A stretch of 64,000 bases of DNA from JAGVSZ01 sp035456405 (GTDB lineage Bacteria; Pseudomonadota; Gammaproteobacteria; Burkholderiales; SG8-39), in contig DATIDG010000049.1 of the NCBI GenBank assembly GCA_035456405.1, forward strand, positions 189,206 through 253,205, read 5' to 3'. The translations under genes and the position numbers were made by a program. Shown piece by piece: positions 49,498 through 57,865 of the stretch; positions within the stretch are counted from its first letter, which is position 1; each line of letters begins with the position of its first letter. The notes under the pieces were generated by a model that saw only the letters and a list, made by a program, of their open reading frames with translations, was not told the DNA's origin and ran no database searches.

Positions 49498-51005
49498 GAC
49501 GACGACGACGGCCGCGCGACCTGCGCCGGCGAGGTGGGTTTCGCCGGTGTGGGCTTCGCGGTTGCCCCCGTGGTGGCAGGCTTCTTGGACTTTCCTTTGG
49601 CGGTCTTGGTCGGCCGCGGCGCGGGCGACACGATCGAGATCGTAAGGTCCTTTCCGACCGCCAGCCGGTCGCCGCCGTTCGCGGCGCGCACGTCGGCCAT
49701 CTTCGCGCCGAGCTTGCGGGCGATCGACGAGACCGTGTCGCCTTTCCTGACCGTGTAGTGCACGACCCGGCCCGCGGCAGCGGGCGGAGTGAAGAGCGGC
49801 GGCAGCGGCTCGCTGGCGGCCGCGCTGCCTTTCTCGGGCAGGAGCAGCTGCTGCCCCACCACCGGGTTCGCTCTCGCCCGGAGGCCGTTCACCGTGCGGA
49901 GGCGCTCGACGGTCACACCGTGCTCCGCCGCGAGCTTCTCGAGCCGGTCGCCCGCCTTGAACGTATACACGTGCCACGACGAGAGCGGGTTCACGTGGCC
50001 TTCCAGGTTCTGCAGGAACACCTCCGCGCGGTCGGCCGGCAGCACGAGCTCCGGCGCCACCGCGGCGGCGACGACCGGCCGGTTGTGTGCCGGGTTAAGC
50101 GCGACCAGCTCGTCCACCGGCATCTCCGCCAGCTTGGCGGCGACCTTGATGTCGATGTCGCGCGTCAGCGTGACGGTGACGAAGTAGGGCGCATTCGGGA
50201 TCGGGTCGAGCTCGACACCGGACGCGGCCGGGTTCGCGACCATGTTCTTGAAGGCCTGCAGGGACGGCACATACAGCCGGGTCTCCTTCGGAATCGAGAC
50301 CGACTCGTAGTCGGCCCGCTTGCCGCGCGCGCGGTTGCGCTCGACGGCGCGCGCCAGGCCGTTCTCGCCCATGTTGTACGCGGCGAGGGCGAGGTGCCAG
50401 TCGCCGAACTGCTCGTACAGCGACTGCAGGTAGTCGAGCGCGGCGTCGGTGGAGGCGACGATGTCGCGCCGGGCGTCGTACCACCAGTTCTGCTCGAGGT
50501 TGTAGTTGCGCCCGGTCGAGGGGATGAACTGCCACAGGCCCGAGGCGTGCGCGCGCGAGTAGGCCATGGGATTAAACGCACTCTCGACCATCGGCAGCAG
50601 CGCGAGCTCTGTCGGCATCCCGCGGCGCTCGATCACCTCGACGATGTGGAAGAGGTAGCGCCGGCTGCGCTCGACGATGACCTTGATCTGCTCCGGCCGC
50701 TGCGCGTACCAGGCCTGTCGCTGGAGAACGAGCCGGCCGTCGAGATCGGGAATTGCGAAACCGCTGCGGATGCGCTGCCAGAGATCCGCGTGGCCGGATC
50801 GGGATTCGGCGTCGCGCGTGCCGAGATCGCGGATCTCCTGCACCTCGATGCCCCTCACGTCCCAGTCGGCAATCTCGGGGCCCGGGGCAACGAGCGCCGG
50901 GTCGGGCAGGTCGTGGAGCGAGGAGTCGACGGCGAGGACGGGCGCTGCTGCGGCGACGGCGAGCAGGATGACAGGCAGTTTGCGCGCTGATTGCGTGAGG
51001 CCCAC
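49494..51005 (-). CDS. mltD: Membrane-bound lytic murein transglycosylase D (LysM)
   Basis: A 503-aa peptidoglycan lytic transglycosylase. N-terminal signal sequence (ARKLPVILLAVAAAAPVLAV); no lipobox Cys is visible, so it is probably secreted rather than lipidated. The SLT domain has catalytic Glu141 (LLPMVESAFNP) and the ASGLWQFIPSTGRNY and AAYNMGENG motifs. Two LysM repeats are around 344-390 and 414-458. The C-terminus is a Lys/Pro/Thr-rich tail. It is divergent from the methyltransferase-rnhA genes, a common betaproteobacterial layout. Confidence 0.93.
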   Translation of the reverse strand: MGLTQSARKLPVILLAVAAAAPVLAVDSSLHDLPDPALVAPGPEIADWDVRGIEVQEIRDLGTRDAESRSGHADLWQRIRSGFAIPDLDGRLVLQRQAWYAQRPEQIKVIVERSRRYLFHIVEVIERRGMPTELALLPMVESAFNPMAYSRAHASGLWQFIPSTGRNYNLEQNWWYDARRDIVASTDAALDYLQSLYEQFGDWHLALAAYNMGENGLARAVERNRARGKRADYESVSIPKETRLYVPSLQAFKNMVANPAASGVELDPIPNAPYFVTVTLTRDIDIKVAAKLAEMPVDELVALNPAHNRPVVAAAVAPELVLPADRAEVFLQNLEGHVNPLSSWHVYTFKAGDRLEKLAAEHGVTVERLRTVNGLRARANPVVGQQLLLPEKGSAAASEPLPPLFTPPAAAGRVVHYTVRKGDTVSSIARKLGAKMADVRAANGGDRLAVGKDLTISIVSPAPRPTKTAKGKSKKPATTGATAKPTPAKPTSPAQVARPSSSS

Positions 51006-51334
51006 TCGCCCTCCTCGAAGCTCGGGCGATCATACGGAGCCCCCCTCGCGACGGTCAAGCGAAACGCGCTCCGGCGTGCCCGTCCCGGGCGCGATCCGAG
51101 CACTATGCCACTGCCATGGGAGTGACAGGGCGTCGACACCGCTGCGTGCGGCGCGCAAGCGTCGTCGAGAACGGTCCAATCCCTCCCGGATTGCGACAAG
51201 CCTGTGCATCGAGACCGTCGCGCGCGCGGCGGACTTGCGAGTCGCGTCCACATCCGATCACGAGCGGGGGTGTCGGCGCAGGACAACACGTTTGCGCGAT
51301 AATGCGCAATGCGTTCGATCGCCATAGCGGGACC
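51006..51334. other. Intergenic region between divergent mltD and methyltransferase
   Basis: About 330 bp. The plausible features are a GATAAT -10-like hexamer at 51298-51303 reading toward the methyltransferase (no clear -35) and GC-rich dyads. No gene or small RNA could be supported by eye. Confidence 0.4.
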
Positions 51335-52177
51335 ATGGGCATAGAGGCGCAGGAGAGGACTCCGTTGAACCTGCCGGAACAGTCGACGCTGACCGAGTGG
51401 TTCGAGAGCTCGAAGGGCGCGTACGTGCTCGACTGGGAGCGCGCGCAGTTCGACAGCGCGGTCGAGGACGTCTTCGGCTACAACGCGGTGCAGATCGGCC
51501 TGCCGGAGATCGACTTCCTGCGCGCGAACCGGATCGTGCTCCGCGTCACCGCCGGCCTCGCGGCCGGCTGCGGCCTGCGCGCCGACCCGCGGCATCTGCC
51601 GCTCGCGTCGCAGAGCGTGGACCTCGTCGTGCTGCCGCACGTTCTGGAGTTCGACCCAGACCCGCACCAGATCCTCCGCGAGGCCGAGCGCGTCCTGATG
51701 CCCGAAGGGCAGATCGTCATCTCTGGGTTCAACCCGCTCAGCATGTGGGGTCTGAAGCGCAAGCTCTGGGGAAAGCGCACCGAGTACCCGTGGTGCGGCG
51801 AGTTCATCGGTCTCGTCCGGTTGCGCGATTGGCTGAAGCTCCTCGGCTTCGAGCTGAACGGCGGGCGCTTCGGGTGCTACGCACCGCCGGTCAACCAGAC
51901 GAAGTGGCTGCAGCGCTTCGCGTTCATGGAGAAGGCGGGCGACCGCTGGTGGCCCATCTGTGGCGGGGTGTACGTGGTGCGCGCGGTCAAGCGTGTGCAC
52001 GGCATGCGCCTCGTGACGCCCGCATGGAAGAACAGCGGCGCAAAGGTGCGCGCGCTCGCCACCGTGGCGCGGCGCGACCCGGCGCCGGAGGCGAACGCCG
52101 CCCACGGGCGGCGCGCGGCGGGGCACCTGCGGCTGATCGTCGGCGGCGCGGACGATCCGAGGCCCGAAAGCAAGTGA
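51335..52177 (+). CDS. SAM-dependent methyltransferase (class I)
   Basis: A 280-aa Rossmann-type methyltransferase of the Methyltransf_11-like group. The post-I region ADPRHLPLASQSVDLVVLPHVLEF contains motif II/III, followed by HQILREAERVLMPEGQIVISGF. The usual motif I (GxGxG) is poorly preserved: the region ahead of it reads LRVTAGLAAGCGLRAD, so SAM binding may be atypical. The start is ATG 51335 (GGGA upstream); an earlier ATG at 51302 is possible. It lies directly upstream of rnhA, as in many betaproteobacteria. Substrate unknown. Confidence 0.82.
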   Translation: MGIEAQERTPLNLPEQSTLTEWFESSKGAYVLDWERAQFDSAVEDVFGYNAVQIGLPEIDFLRANRIVLRVTAGLAAGCGLRADPRHLPLASQSVDLVVLPHVLEFDPDPHQILREAERVLMPEGQIVISGFNPLSMWGLKRKLWGKRTEYPWCGEFIGLVRLRDWLKLLGFELNGGRFGCYAPPVNQTKWLQRFAFMEKAGDRWWPICGGVYVVRAVKRVHGMRLVTPAWKNSGAKVRALATVARRDPAPEANAAHGRRAAGHLRLIVGGADDPRPESK

Positions 52178-52190
52178 CGCGCCGCGCTTC

Positions 52191-52634
52191 GTGACCGACG
52201 TCGTCCGCATCTACACCGACGGCGCCTGCAAGGGAAATCCCGGTCCCGGCGGATGGGGCGCGCTGCTCCGGTCCGGCGATCACGAACGCGAGCTGTTCGG
52301 CGGCGAGCCCGAGACCACGAACAACCGCATGGAGCTGACCGCGGTCATCCGGGCGCTCGAGGCGCTCAAGCGGCGTGCACGCGTGGAGCTCTACACCGAC
52401 TCCGAGTACGTGAGGAACGGCATTACCGAGTGGCTCCCCGCGTGGAAGCGGCGCGGCTGGAAGACCGCCGACCGCAAGCCGGTGAAAAACGTCGACCTCT
52501 GGCAGGCGCTCGAGGCTGCGGCGGAGCGCCACGAGGTGCACTGGCACTGGGTGCGCGGCCACGCCGGTCACGCGGAGAACGAGCGCGCCGACGCGCTCGC
52601 GAACCGCGGCGTGCCGGGAGCGCGGGTGGGGTGA
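52191..52634 (+). CDS. rnhA: Ribonuclease HI
   Basis: A 147-aa RNase H cleaving RNA in RNA-DNA hybrids. The catalytic residues Asp10, Glu48, Asp70 and Asp134 and the His124 loop (VRGHAGHAENERAD) are all present, with IYTDGACKGNPGPGGWG at the start. The start is GTG 52191, 13 bp after the methyltransferase stop. It usually precedes dnaQ; here an RND pump pair lies between. Confidence 0.97.
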   Translation: MTDVVRIYTDGACKGNPGPGGWGALLRSGDHERELFGGEPETTNNRMELTAVIRALEALKRRARVELYTDSEYVRNGITEWLPAWKRRGWKTADRKPVKNVDLWQALEAAAERHEVHWHWVRGHAGHAENERADALANRGVPGARVG

Positions 52635-52641
52635 CGGCGCG

Positions 52642-53775
52642 ATGCCGCATCGCCGCCGGATCTTCATCGTCCTTCCGATCGCTGCGCTCGTCGCGCTGGG
52701 CGCCTACGCGTACTACGTCAACCGAGCGCCGTCGTCCGGCATGGCGGGCGGTGCTGTCGCGCCGGTCCCGGGGGCGACGGGGCCGGGCGGCCCGACGGCG
52801 GGGCCGGTTGCGGTCGAGGTCGCCACGGTCGCGACCGCCACCGTCCAGGAGGACGTCGACGCGGTCGGAACTCTGCGCTCGAACGAAGCGGTCGTCGTGC
52901 GGCCCGAGATCTCAGGCCGCATCGAGCGCCTGAATTTCACCGAGGGCGCCGCCGTTCAGAAGGGCCAGGTCATCGTCGCGCTGGACGACTCCGTACCCGC
53001 CGCCGAGCTCGCGCAGGCGAAAGCCAACCTGGCGCTCGCCGAGAGCAACTACAACCGGACGCAGGAGCTGGAGAAGGAGAAGTTCGTCAGCGCGACCGCC
53101 CGGGACCAGGCGCTCAATGCGCTGCGGGTTGCGCAGGCGAACGTCCAGCTCATGGAAGCGCGCCTCGCGAAGACCAAGATCGTGGCCCCTTTCGGCGGCA
53201 TCATCGGCATCCGGCAGGTGAGCGTGGGGGACTTCGTGAAGGAAGGACAGGACCTCGTGACGCTGGAGGACATCTCCGCCCTGAAGGTCGATTTCAGGGT
53301 GCCCGAACAGTTCGTCGCGGTGCTCAAGCCGGGGCAGAAGGTCGAGATGGGGACCGATGCGCTGCCCGGACGCAAGTACGTCGCGACGCTCGACGCGATC
53401 GATCCGCTCGTTGACCAGGCCGGGCGCGCCGTGCTGTTGCGCGCGCGTCTCAGGAACAGCGACGGACAGCTGCGGCCGGGCATGTTCGTGCGCACGCGCC
53501 TCATCGTCTCCCAGCGCGACAACGCGCTCATCGTGCCCGAGGAAGCGCTCGTTCCAGTCGGTGGAGAGCAGTTTGTCTTTCGCGTCGTGGATGGCAAGGC
53601 GCAGCGCGTGAGGGTCACCGTCGGCGTGAGGCGCGCCGGCACTGTGGAGGTGACGCAAGGGCTCGCGCCGGGCGACGTGGTGGTCACCGCGGGGCAGCTG
53701 CGGCTGCGCGACGGGCTGCCGGTCGCGGTAGCAGGTCAGAGCGAGCGGCCCGGCGCGGCGAAGGCGGGGGGCTGA
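52642..53775 (+). CDS. RND efflux periplasmic adaptor (MFP) subunit
   Basis: A 377-aa membrane-fusion protein. Short N-terminal anchor (IFIVLPIAALVALGAYAYYV), Gly/Pro linker, barrel-sandwich hybrid (VRPEISGRIERLNFTEGAAVQKGQ), alpha-hairpin (about 115-165), and beta-barrel (VDFRVPEQFVAVLKPGQKV). It links the RND pump to an outer-membrane channel, but no TolC-type gene is adjacent. The start lies 7 bp after rnhA. Confidence 0.93.
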   Translation: MPHRRRIFIVLPIAALVALGAYAYYVNRAPSSGMAGGAVAPVPGATGPGGPTAGPVAVEVATVATATVQEDVDAVGTLRSNEAVVVRPEISGRIERLNFTEGAAVQKGQVIVALDDSVPAAELAQAKANLALAESNYNRTQELEKEKFVSATARDQALNALRVAQANVQLMEARLAKTKIVAPFGGIIGIRQVSVGDFVKEGQDLVTLEDISALKVDFRVPEQFVAVLKPGQKVEMGTDALPGRKYVATLDAIDPLVDQAGRAVLLRARLRNSDGQLRPGMFVRTRLIVSQRDNALIVPEEALVPVGGEQFVFRVVDGKAQRVRVTVGVRRAGTVEVTQGLAPGDVVVTAGQLRLRDGLPVAVAGQSERPGAAKAGG

Positions 53776-53776
53776 C

Positions 53777-56700
53777 GTGGTCCTTTCCGACATCTGCATC
53801 CGCCGGCCCGTGCTCGCGACGGTGATCAACCTCGTGCTGCTCCTGCTCGGGATCGTGTGCTACCAGCGGCTGCCGGTGCGCGAGTACCCGAAGATCGACG
53901 AGCCGGTCGTCACCGTGGAAACCAAGTACCGCGGGGCGAGCGCCGAGATCATCGAGTCGCGGGTGACGAAGACGCTCGAGGATTCGCTGGCGGGGATCGA
54001 AGGCGTCGATGTCCTCACTTCGATCAGCCGGGCCGAGAACAGCCAGATCACCGTCCGGTTCCGGCTCGAGCGCAATCCCGATGCCGCGGCGAGCGACGTC
54101 CGGGACCGCGTCGCCCGGGTGCGCGGCCGCCTGCCCGACGACATCGAGGAGCCGGTGATCGCGAAGGTCGAGGCGGACGCCAACCCGATCATCTGGCTCG
54201 CGTTCTCGAGCGATCGATACTCGCCGCTCGAGGTCAGCGATTTCGCGAGCCGTCTTGTCAAGACGCGCCTGCAGACGCTCCCCGGCGCCGCGGACGTGCG
54301 CGTGTTCGGCGAGCGGCGCTACTCGATGCGCATCTGGCTGGACCACAACAAGCTGGCCGCCTACCGCCTCACGCCGCTGGACGTCGAGGACGCCCTGCGG
54401 CGCCAGAACGTGGAGGTCCCGGCCGGGCGGATCGAGAGCCGGGCACGCGAGTTCTCGGTCGTTGCCGAGACCGACCTGGCGCGCCCTCAGCAGTTCGACG
54501 ACGTGATCGTGCGGTACGTGAACAACTATCCGGTGCGCATCCGCGACGTCGGCCGGGCCGAGATCGCGGCCCAGGACGAGCGCTCGATCGTCCGCTTCAA
54601 CGGCAAGCCGGCGGTCGCGCTCGGCGTCATAAAGCAGGCGACTGCGAACCCGCTCGAACTTTCCCAGGCGATTCGCGCGGAGCTGCCTAGAGTGGTTGCC
54701 GACCTCCCCGAAGGCGTCGCCGTTAACATCGCGTACGACTCTTCGATCTTCATCGACCGGTCCCTCAAAGCGGTCCTGACCACGATCGCCGAGGCGACCC
54801 TCCTGGTGGCGCTGGTGATCTTCGTGTTTCTGCGCTCGGTGCGCGCGTCGATCATCCCACTCGTGACGATCCCGGTGTCGCTGGTAGGCGCATTCGGGCT
54901 GATGTACGTGTTCGGCTTCACCGTCAACACGCTCACGCTGCTCGCGCTCGTGCTGGCGATCGGACTGGTGGTCGACGACGCGATCGTCATGCTCGAGAAC
55001 ATCTTCCGGCACGTCGAGAGCGGCATGCCGCCGCTCAAGGCGGCGCTCGTGGGGTCGAAGGAGATCGGCTTCGCGGTGGTGGCGATGACTCTCACGCTCG
55101 CCGCGGTGTACGCCCCGATCGCCTTCATGACCGGACGGACCGGGAAGCTCTTCATCGAGTTCGCCCTGACGCTGGCGGGCGCGGTCATCGTCTCCGGCTT
55201 CACGGCGCTGACGCTGTCGCCGATGATGTGCTCGAAGCTCCTGCGCCACGAGGCCCGCCACGGCTGGATGTACAACCTGGTCGAGCGCGGGCTGAACGCC
55301 CTCATCCGGGGCTATCGGCGCGCCCTGACGGCGTCGCTGCAGGTGCGCTGGCTCGTGCTCGCCGTCGGGGCGGCGGTCGCGGGGGGGAGCGTGCTGCTGT
55401 TCGGCGCGCTCAAGCAGGAGCTCGCCCCGGTCGAGGACCGCGGCGTGGTCCTCGGCGTGTTCGTCGGGCCGGAGGGCGCGACGATCGATTACACCGACCG
55501 GTACGGGCGGCGCATCGAGCAGCTCTACGCGAGCATCAAGGACTCGGAGCGCTACTTCGTCGTCTCCGGCAACCCGGTGGTTTCGCAGGGCATCTCCTTC
55601 CTCGGCCTGACCGACTGGGACGAGCGGGACCGCAAGTCGATGGACGTGCAGCGCGAGCTCGGGCCGAAACTCGGGTCGCTTCCCGGAGTGATGGCGTTCC
55701 CGATCCTGCCGCAGTCGCTCGGCCAGAGCCCCCGCGCGAAACCGGTGGAGGTCGTGATCGTGAGCTCGTCCTCCTACGAGGAGCTCGAGAAGATCGTGGA
55801 CCGGGTGATGGCGCGGGCCCAGAAGAACGCGAACCTTCTGAACGTCGAGACGGACCTGAAGCTCAACAAGCCGGAGATCAAAGTGCAGGTCGATCGCAAT
55901 CGGGCCGCCGATGCCGGCGTGCAGGTCGAGGAGGTGGGCCGCGCGCTCGAGACGATGCTGGGTGGGCGCCAGGTGACGCGCTTCAAGCAGACTGGCGAGC
56001 AGTACGACGTGATCGTGCAGATGGTCCCCGCCGATCGGGCGAACCCGGAGGACATCAGCAACATCTTCGTCCGCGGTCGCAACGACGCGATGGTGCCGCT
56101 GTCAAGCCTCGTGACTTCCCGGGTGTCGGTCGCGCCGCGCGAACTGAATCACTTCGGCCAGCGGCGCTCGGCCACCGTCACGGCGAACCTCGCGCCCGGC
56201 TATTCTCTGGGCGAGGCGCTCGGCTTCATGGAAGGGATCGTCCGGCAGGAGCTGCCACCGGGCATGGCGCTCGACTACAACGGCATCTCGCGCGAGTTCC
56301 GCGTGTCGTCGGCGGGCCTCTACTTCACTTTCGTGCTGGCGCTGGCGTTCATCTACCTCGTGCTGGCGGCGCAGTTCGAGAGCTTCCGCGACCCGTTCAT
56401 CATCCTGCTCACGGTGCCGCTATCGATGACCGGCGCGCTCGCCGCGCTCTACCTGACGGGCAGCACGCTCAACGTCTACAGCCAGATCGGACTGGTCACG
56501 CTGGTGGGGCTGATCACGAAGCACGGGATCCTGATCGTCGAATTCTCCAACCAGCTCCAGCTGCAGGGACGGACCATCCGGGAGGCGGTGGTCGAGGCGG
56601 CCGTGCTCCGGCTGCGGCCGATCCTGATGACCACCGGCGCGATGGTGCTCGGCGCGATCCCCCTGGCGCTGGCGCACGGCGCGGGCGCCGAGAGCCGCAA

Positions 56701-56854
56701 GCCGATCGGCTGGGTCATCGTCGGCGGCCTGCTGCTCGGGACGCTCCTCACGCTGTTCGTCGTCCCCACCGTGTATACCCTTCTTGCGCGGCGGCACCGC
56801 GAACCCGAAGCGGTCGCGGACGAGGCCGGCGGGGCGCCTGCCGCGCACGCATGA
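53777..56854 (+). CDS. RND family multidrug efflux transporter (AcrB-like)
   Basis: A 1025-aa proton-driven inner-membrane pump, normal HAE-1 length, with twelve helices and two large periplasmic loops. TM4 has the proton-relay Asp pair (IGLVVDDAIVMLENI), and TM10-11 has TLVGLITKHGILIVEFSNQL with the relay Lys. It starts at the GTG 1 bp after the MFP stop and overlaps dnaQ by 4 bp (ATGA). Substrate specificity is unknown. The unusual slot between rnhA and dnaQ suggests that the pair was inserted into that operon. Confidence 0.95.
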   Translation: MVLSDICIRRPVLATVINLVLLLLGIVCYQRLPVREYPKIDEPVVTVETKYRGASAEIIESRVTKTLEDSLAGIEGVDVLTSISRAENSQITVRFRLERNPDAAASDVRDRVARVRGRLPDDIEEPVIAKVEADANPIIWLAFSSDRYSPLEVSDFASRLVKTRLQTLPGAADVRVFGERRYSMRIWLDHNKLAAYRLTPLDVEDALRRQNVEVPAGRIESRAREFSVVAETDLARPQQFDDVIVRYVNNYPVRIRDVGRAEIAAQDERSIVRFNGKPAVALGVIKQATANPLELSQAIRAELPRVVADLPEGVAVNIAYDSSIFIDRSLKAVLTTIAEATLLVALVIFVFLRSVRASIIPLVTIPVSLVGAFGLMYVFGFTVNTLTLLALVLAIGLVVDDAIVMLENIFRHVESGMPPLKAALVGSKEIGFAVVAMTLTLAAVYAPIAFMTGRTGKLFIEFALTLAGAVIVSGFTALTLSPMMCSKLLRHEARHGWMYNLVERGLNALIRGYRRALTASLQVRWLVLAVGAAVAGGSVLLFGALKQELAPVEDRGVVLGVFVGPEGATIDYTDRYGRRIEQLYASIKDSERYFVVSGNPVVSQGISFLGLTDWDERDRKSMDVQRELGPKLGSLPGVMAFPILPQSLGQSPRAKPVEVVIVSSSSYEELEKIVDRVMARAQKNANLLNVETDLKLNKPEIKVQVDRNRAADAGVQVEEVGRALETMLGGRQVTRFKQTGEQYDVIVQMVPADRANPEDISNIFVRGRNDAMVPLSSLVTSRVSVAPRELNHFGQRRSATVTANLAPGYSLGEALGFMEGIVRQELPPGMALDYNGISREFRVSSAGLYFTFVLALAFIYLVLAAQFESFRDPFIILLTVPLSMTGALAALYLTGSTLNVYSQIGLVTLVGLITKHGILIVEFSNQLQLQGRTIREAVVEAAVLRLRPILMTTGAMVLGAIPLALAHGAGAESRKPIGWVIVGGLLLGTLLTLFVVPTVYTLLARRHREPEAVADEAGGAPAAHA

Positions 56855-57564
56855 AGCAGATCGTCCTCGACACCGAGACGACCGGCCTCAACGCGCGCCT
56901 CGGAGACCGGATCATCGAGATCGGCTGCGTCGAGCTGGCGAGCCGGCACCTGACCGGGAACCACTTCCACCGCTACCTCAACCCAGAGCGGGAGATCGAG
57001 GAGGGGGCACTCCGCGTGCACGGCATCACGAACGAGTTCCTGCAGGACAAGCCGCGCTTCGCCGACGTCGCGCGCGAGTTCCTCGAGTACGTCGCGGGCG
57101 CCGAGCTGGTCATCCACAACGCGGCGTTCGACCTCGAGTTCCTCAACGCCGAGTTCGAGAAGCTCGGGCTCGACCCGATCGAGAAGCACGTCGCCGCGGT
57201 CGTAGACACGCTGCGCCAGGCGCGTGAGCTGCACCCGGGAAAGAAGAACTCCCTGGACGCGCTGTGCGAGCGCTACCAGATCGAGCACTCGCACCGCACG
57301 CTGCACGGAGCGCTGCTCGATGCCCAGCTGCTCGCGGAAGTCTATCTCGCGATGACCCGCGGACAGGAAAGCCTCGCGATCGAGCTAGATGCCGCAGCGG
57401 CGCCGGCCGCGGACGCTTGGGCGGCCGTCTCGGGAGAGCGGCCACGACTGGTGGTAGTGCGGGCGAGCGCGGAGGAGGCTGCCGAGCACGTCCGTCTCCT
57501 CGAGTCGATCGCCAGGGAGTCCAAGGGCAAGCTGGTGTGGCAGCTCGAGCCGGCCATGGCCTGA
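56851..57564 (+). CDS. dnaQ: DNA polymerase III epsilon subunit (3'-5' proofreading exonuclease)
   Basis: A 237-aa DEDDh exonuclease. ExoI is VLDTETTGL with Asp7 and Glu9, ExoII HNAAFDLEFL, and ExoIII HGALLDAQLL with the catalytic His and Asp. The C-terminal about 60 residues, Ala-rich with a helix EHVRLLESIARE, bind the polymerase alpha subunit. The ATG overlaps the RND stop. Confidence 0.96.
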   Translation: MKQIVLDTETTGLNARLGDRIIEIGCVELASRHLTGNHFHRYLNPEREIEEGALRVHGITNEFLQDKPRFADVAREFLEYVAGAELVIHNAAFDLEFLNAEFEKLGLDPIEKHVAAVVDTLRQARELHPGKKNSLDALCERYQIEHSHRTLHGALLDAQLLAEVYLAMTRGQESLAIELDAAAAPAADAWAAVSGERPRLVVVRASAEEAAEHVRLLESIARESKGKLVWQLEPAMA

Positions 57565-57633
57565 TCTATACTCGCCTTGGAAGCACCGAAGCCGAGCGGA
57601 ACGTGATCGAGGCAAGAAAGGCTCTCGCACGAA

Positions 57634-57845
57634 CAAGGGGAAAGCCCCTTGTATATCCCCCATTTTCGAGCAAGGGGCGCGGTTGCCGAGGCGGAGCAGG
57701 GGCCCCAACGCAAGTTGGGGATGCGACCCGACAGCAGACGCAAGCGGCCGCCATTCGCCGCGATGGCCGCCTCCGGGGCCAGATCCCCAGCGCAAGCGCC
57801 GGGGCCCCTCTTCCGCCCTGTGGCGGCCGCCCCTTGTAGATCCCC
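57634..57845 (+). promoter_or_regulatory. Hairpin-rich leader with alternating complementary heptamers
   Basis: CAAGGGG occurs at 57634-57640 and 57671-57677, and its complement CCCCTTG at 57645-57651 and 57830-57836, so each copy can pair with more than one partner. A direct repeat CCCCTTGTATATCCCC (57645-57660) recurs at 57830-57845 with one mismatch. Between them is a perfect stem CCCCAAC/GTTGGGG with a GCAA tetraloop (57703-57720) and other GC dyads. It occupies the 300-bp gap before the acyl-CoA ligase. It could be a structured regulatory leader, or a dispersed palindromic repeat. Confidence 0.45.
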
Positions 57846-57865
57846 TACGACCGCACGAGGTCGCC

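Noticed and set aside
47418..50990. 1190-codon plus-strand open frame through the ABC ATPase and antisense to mltD
   Set aside because: It is offset by two bases from the true ATPase frame and antisense to mltD, has no motif, and is Arg/Gly/Ala low complexity.
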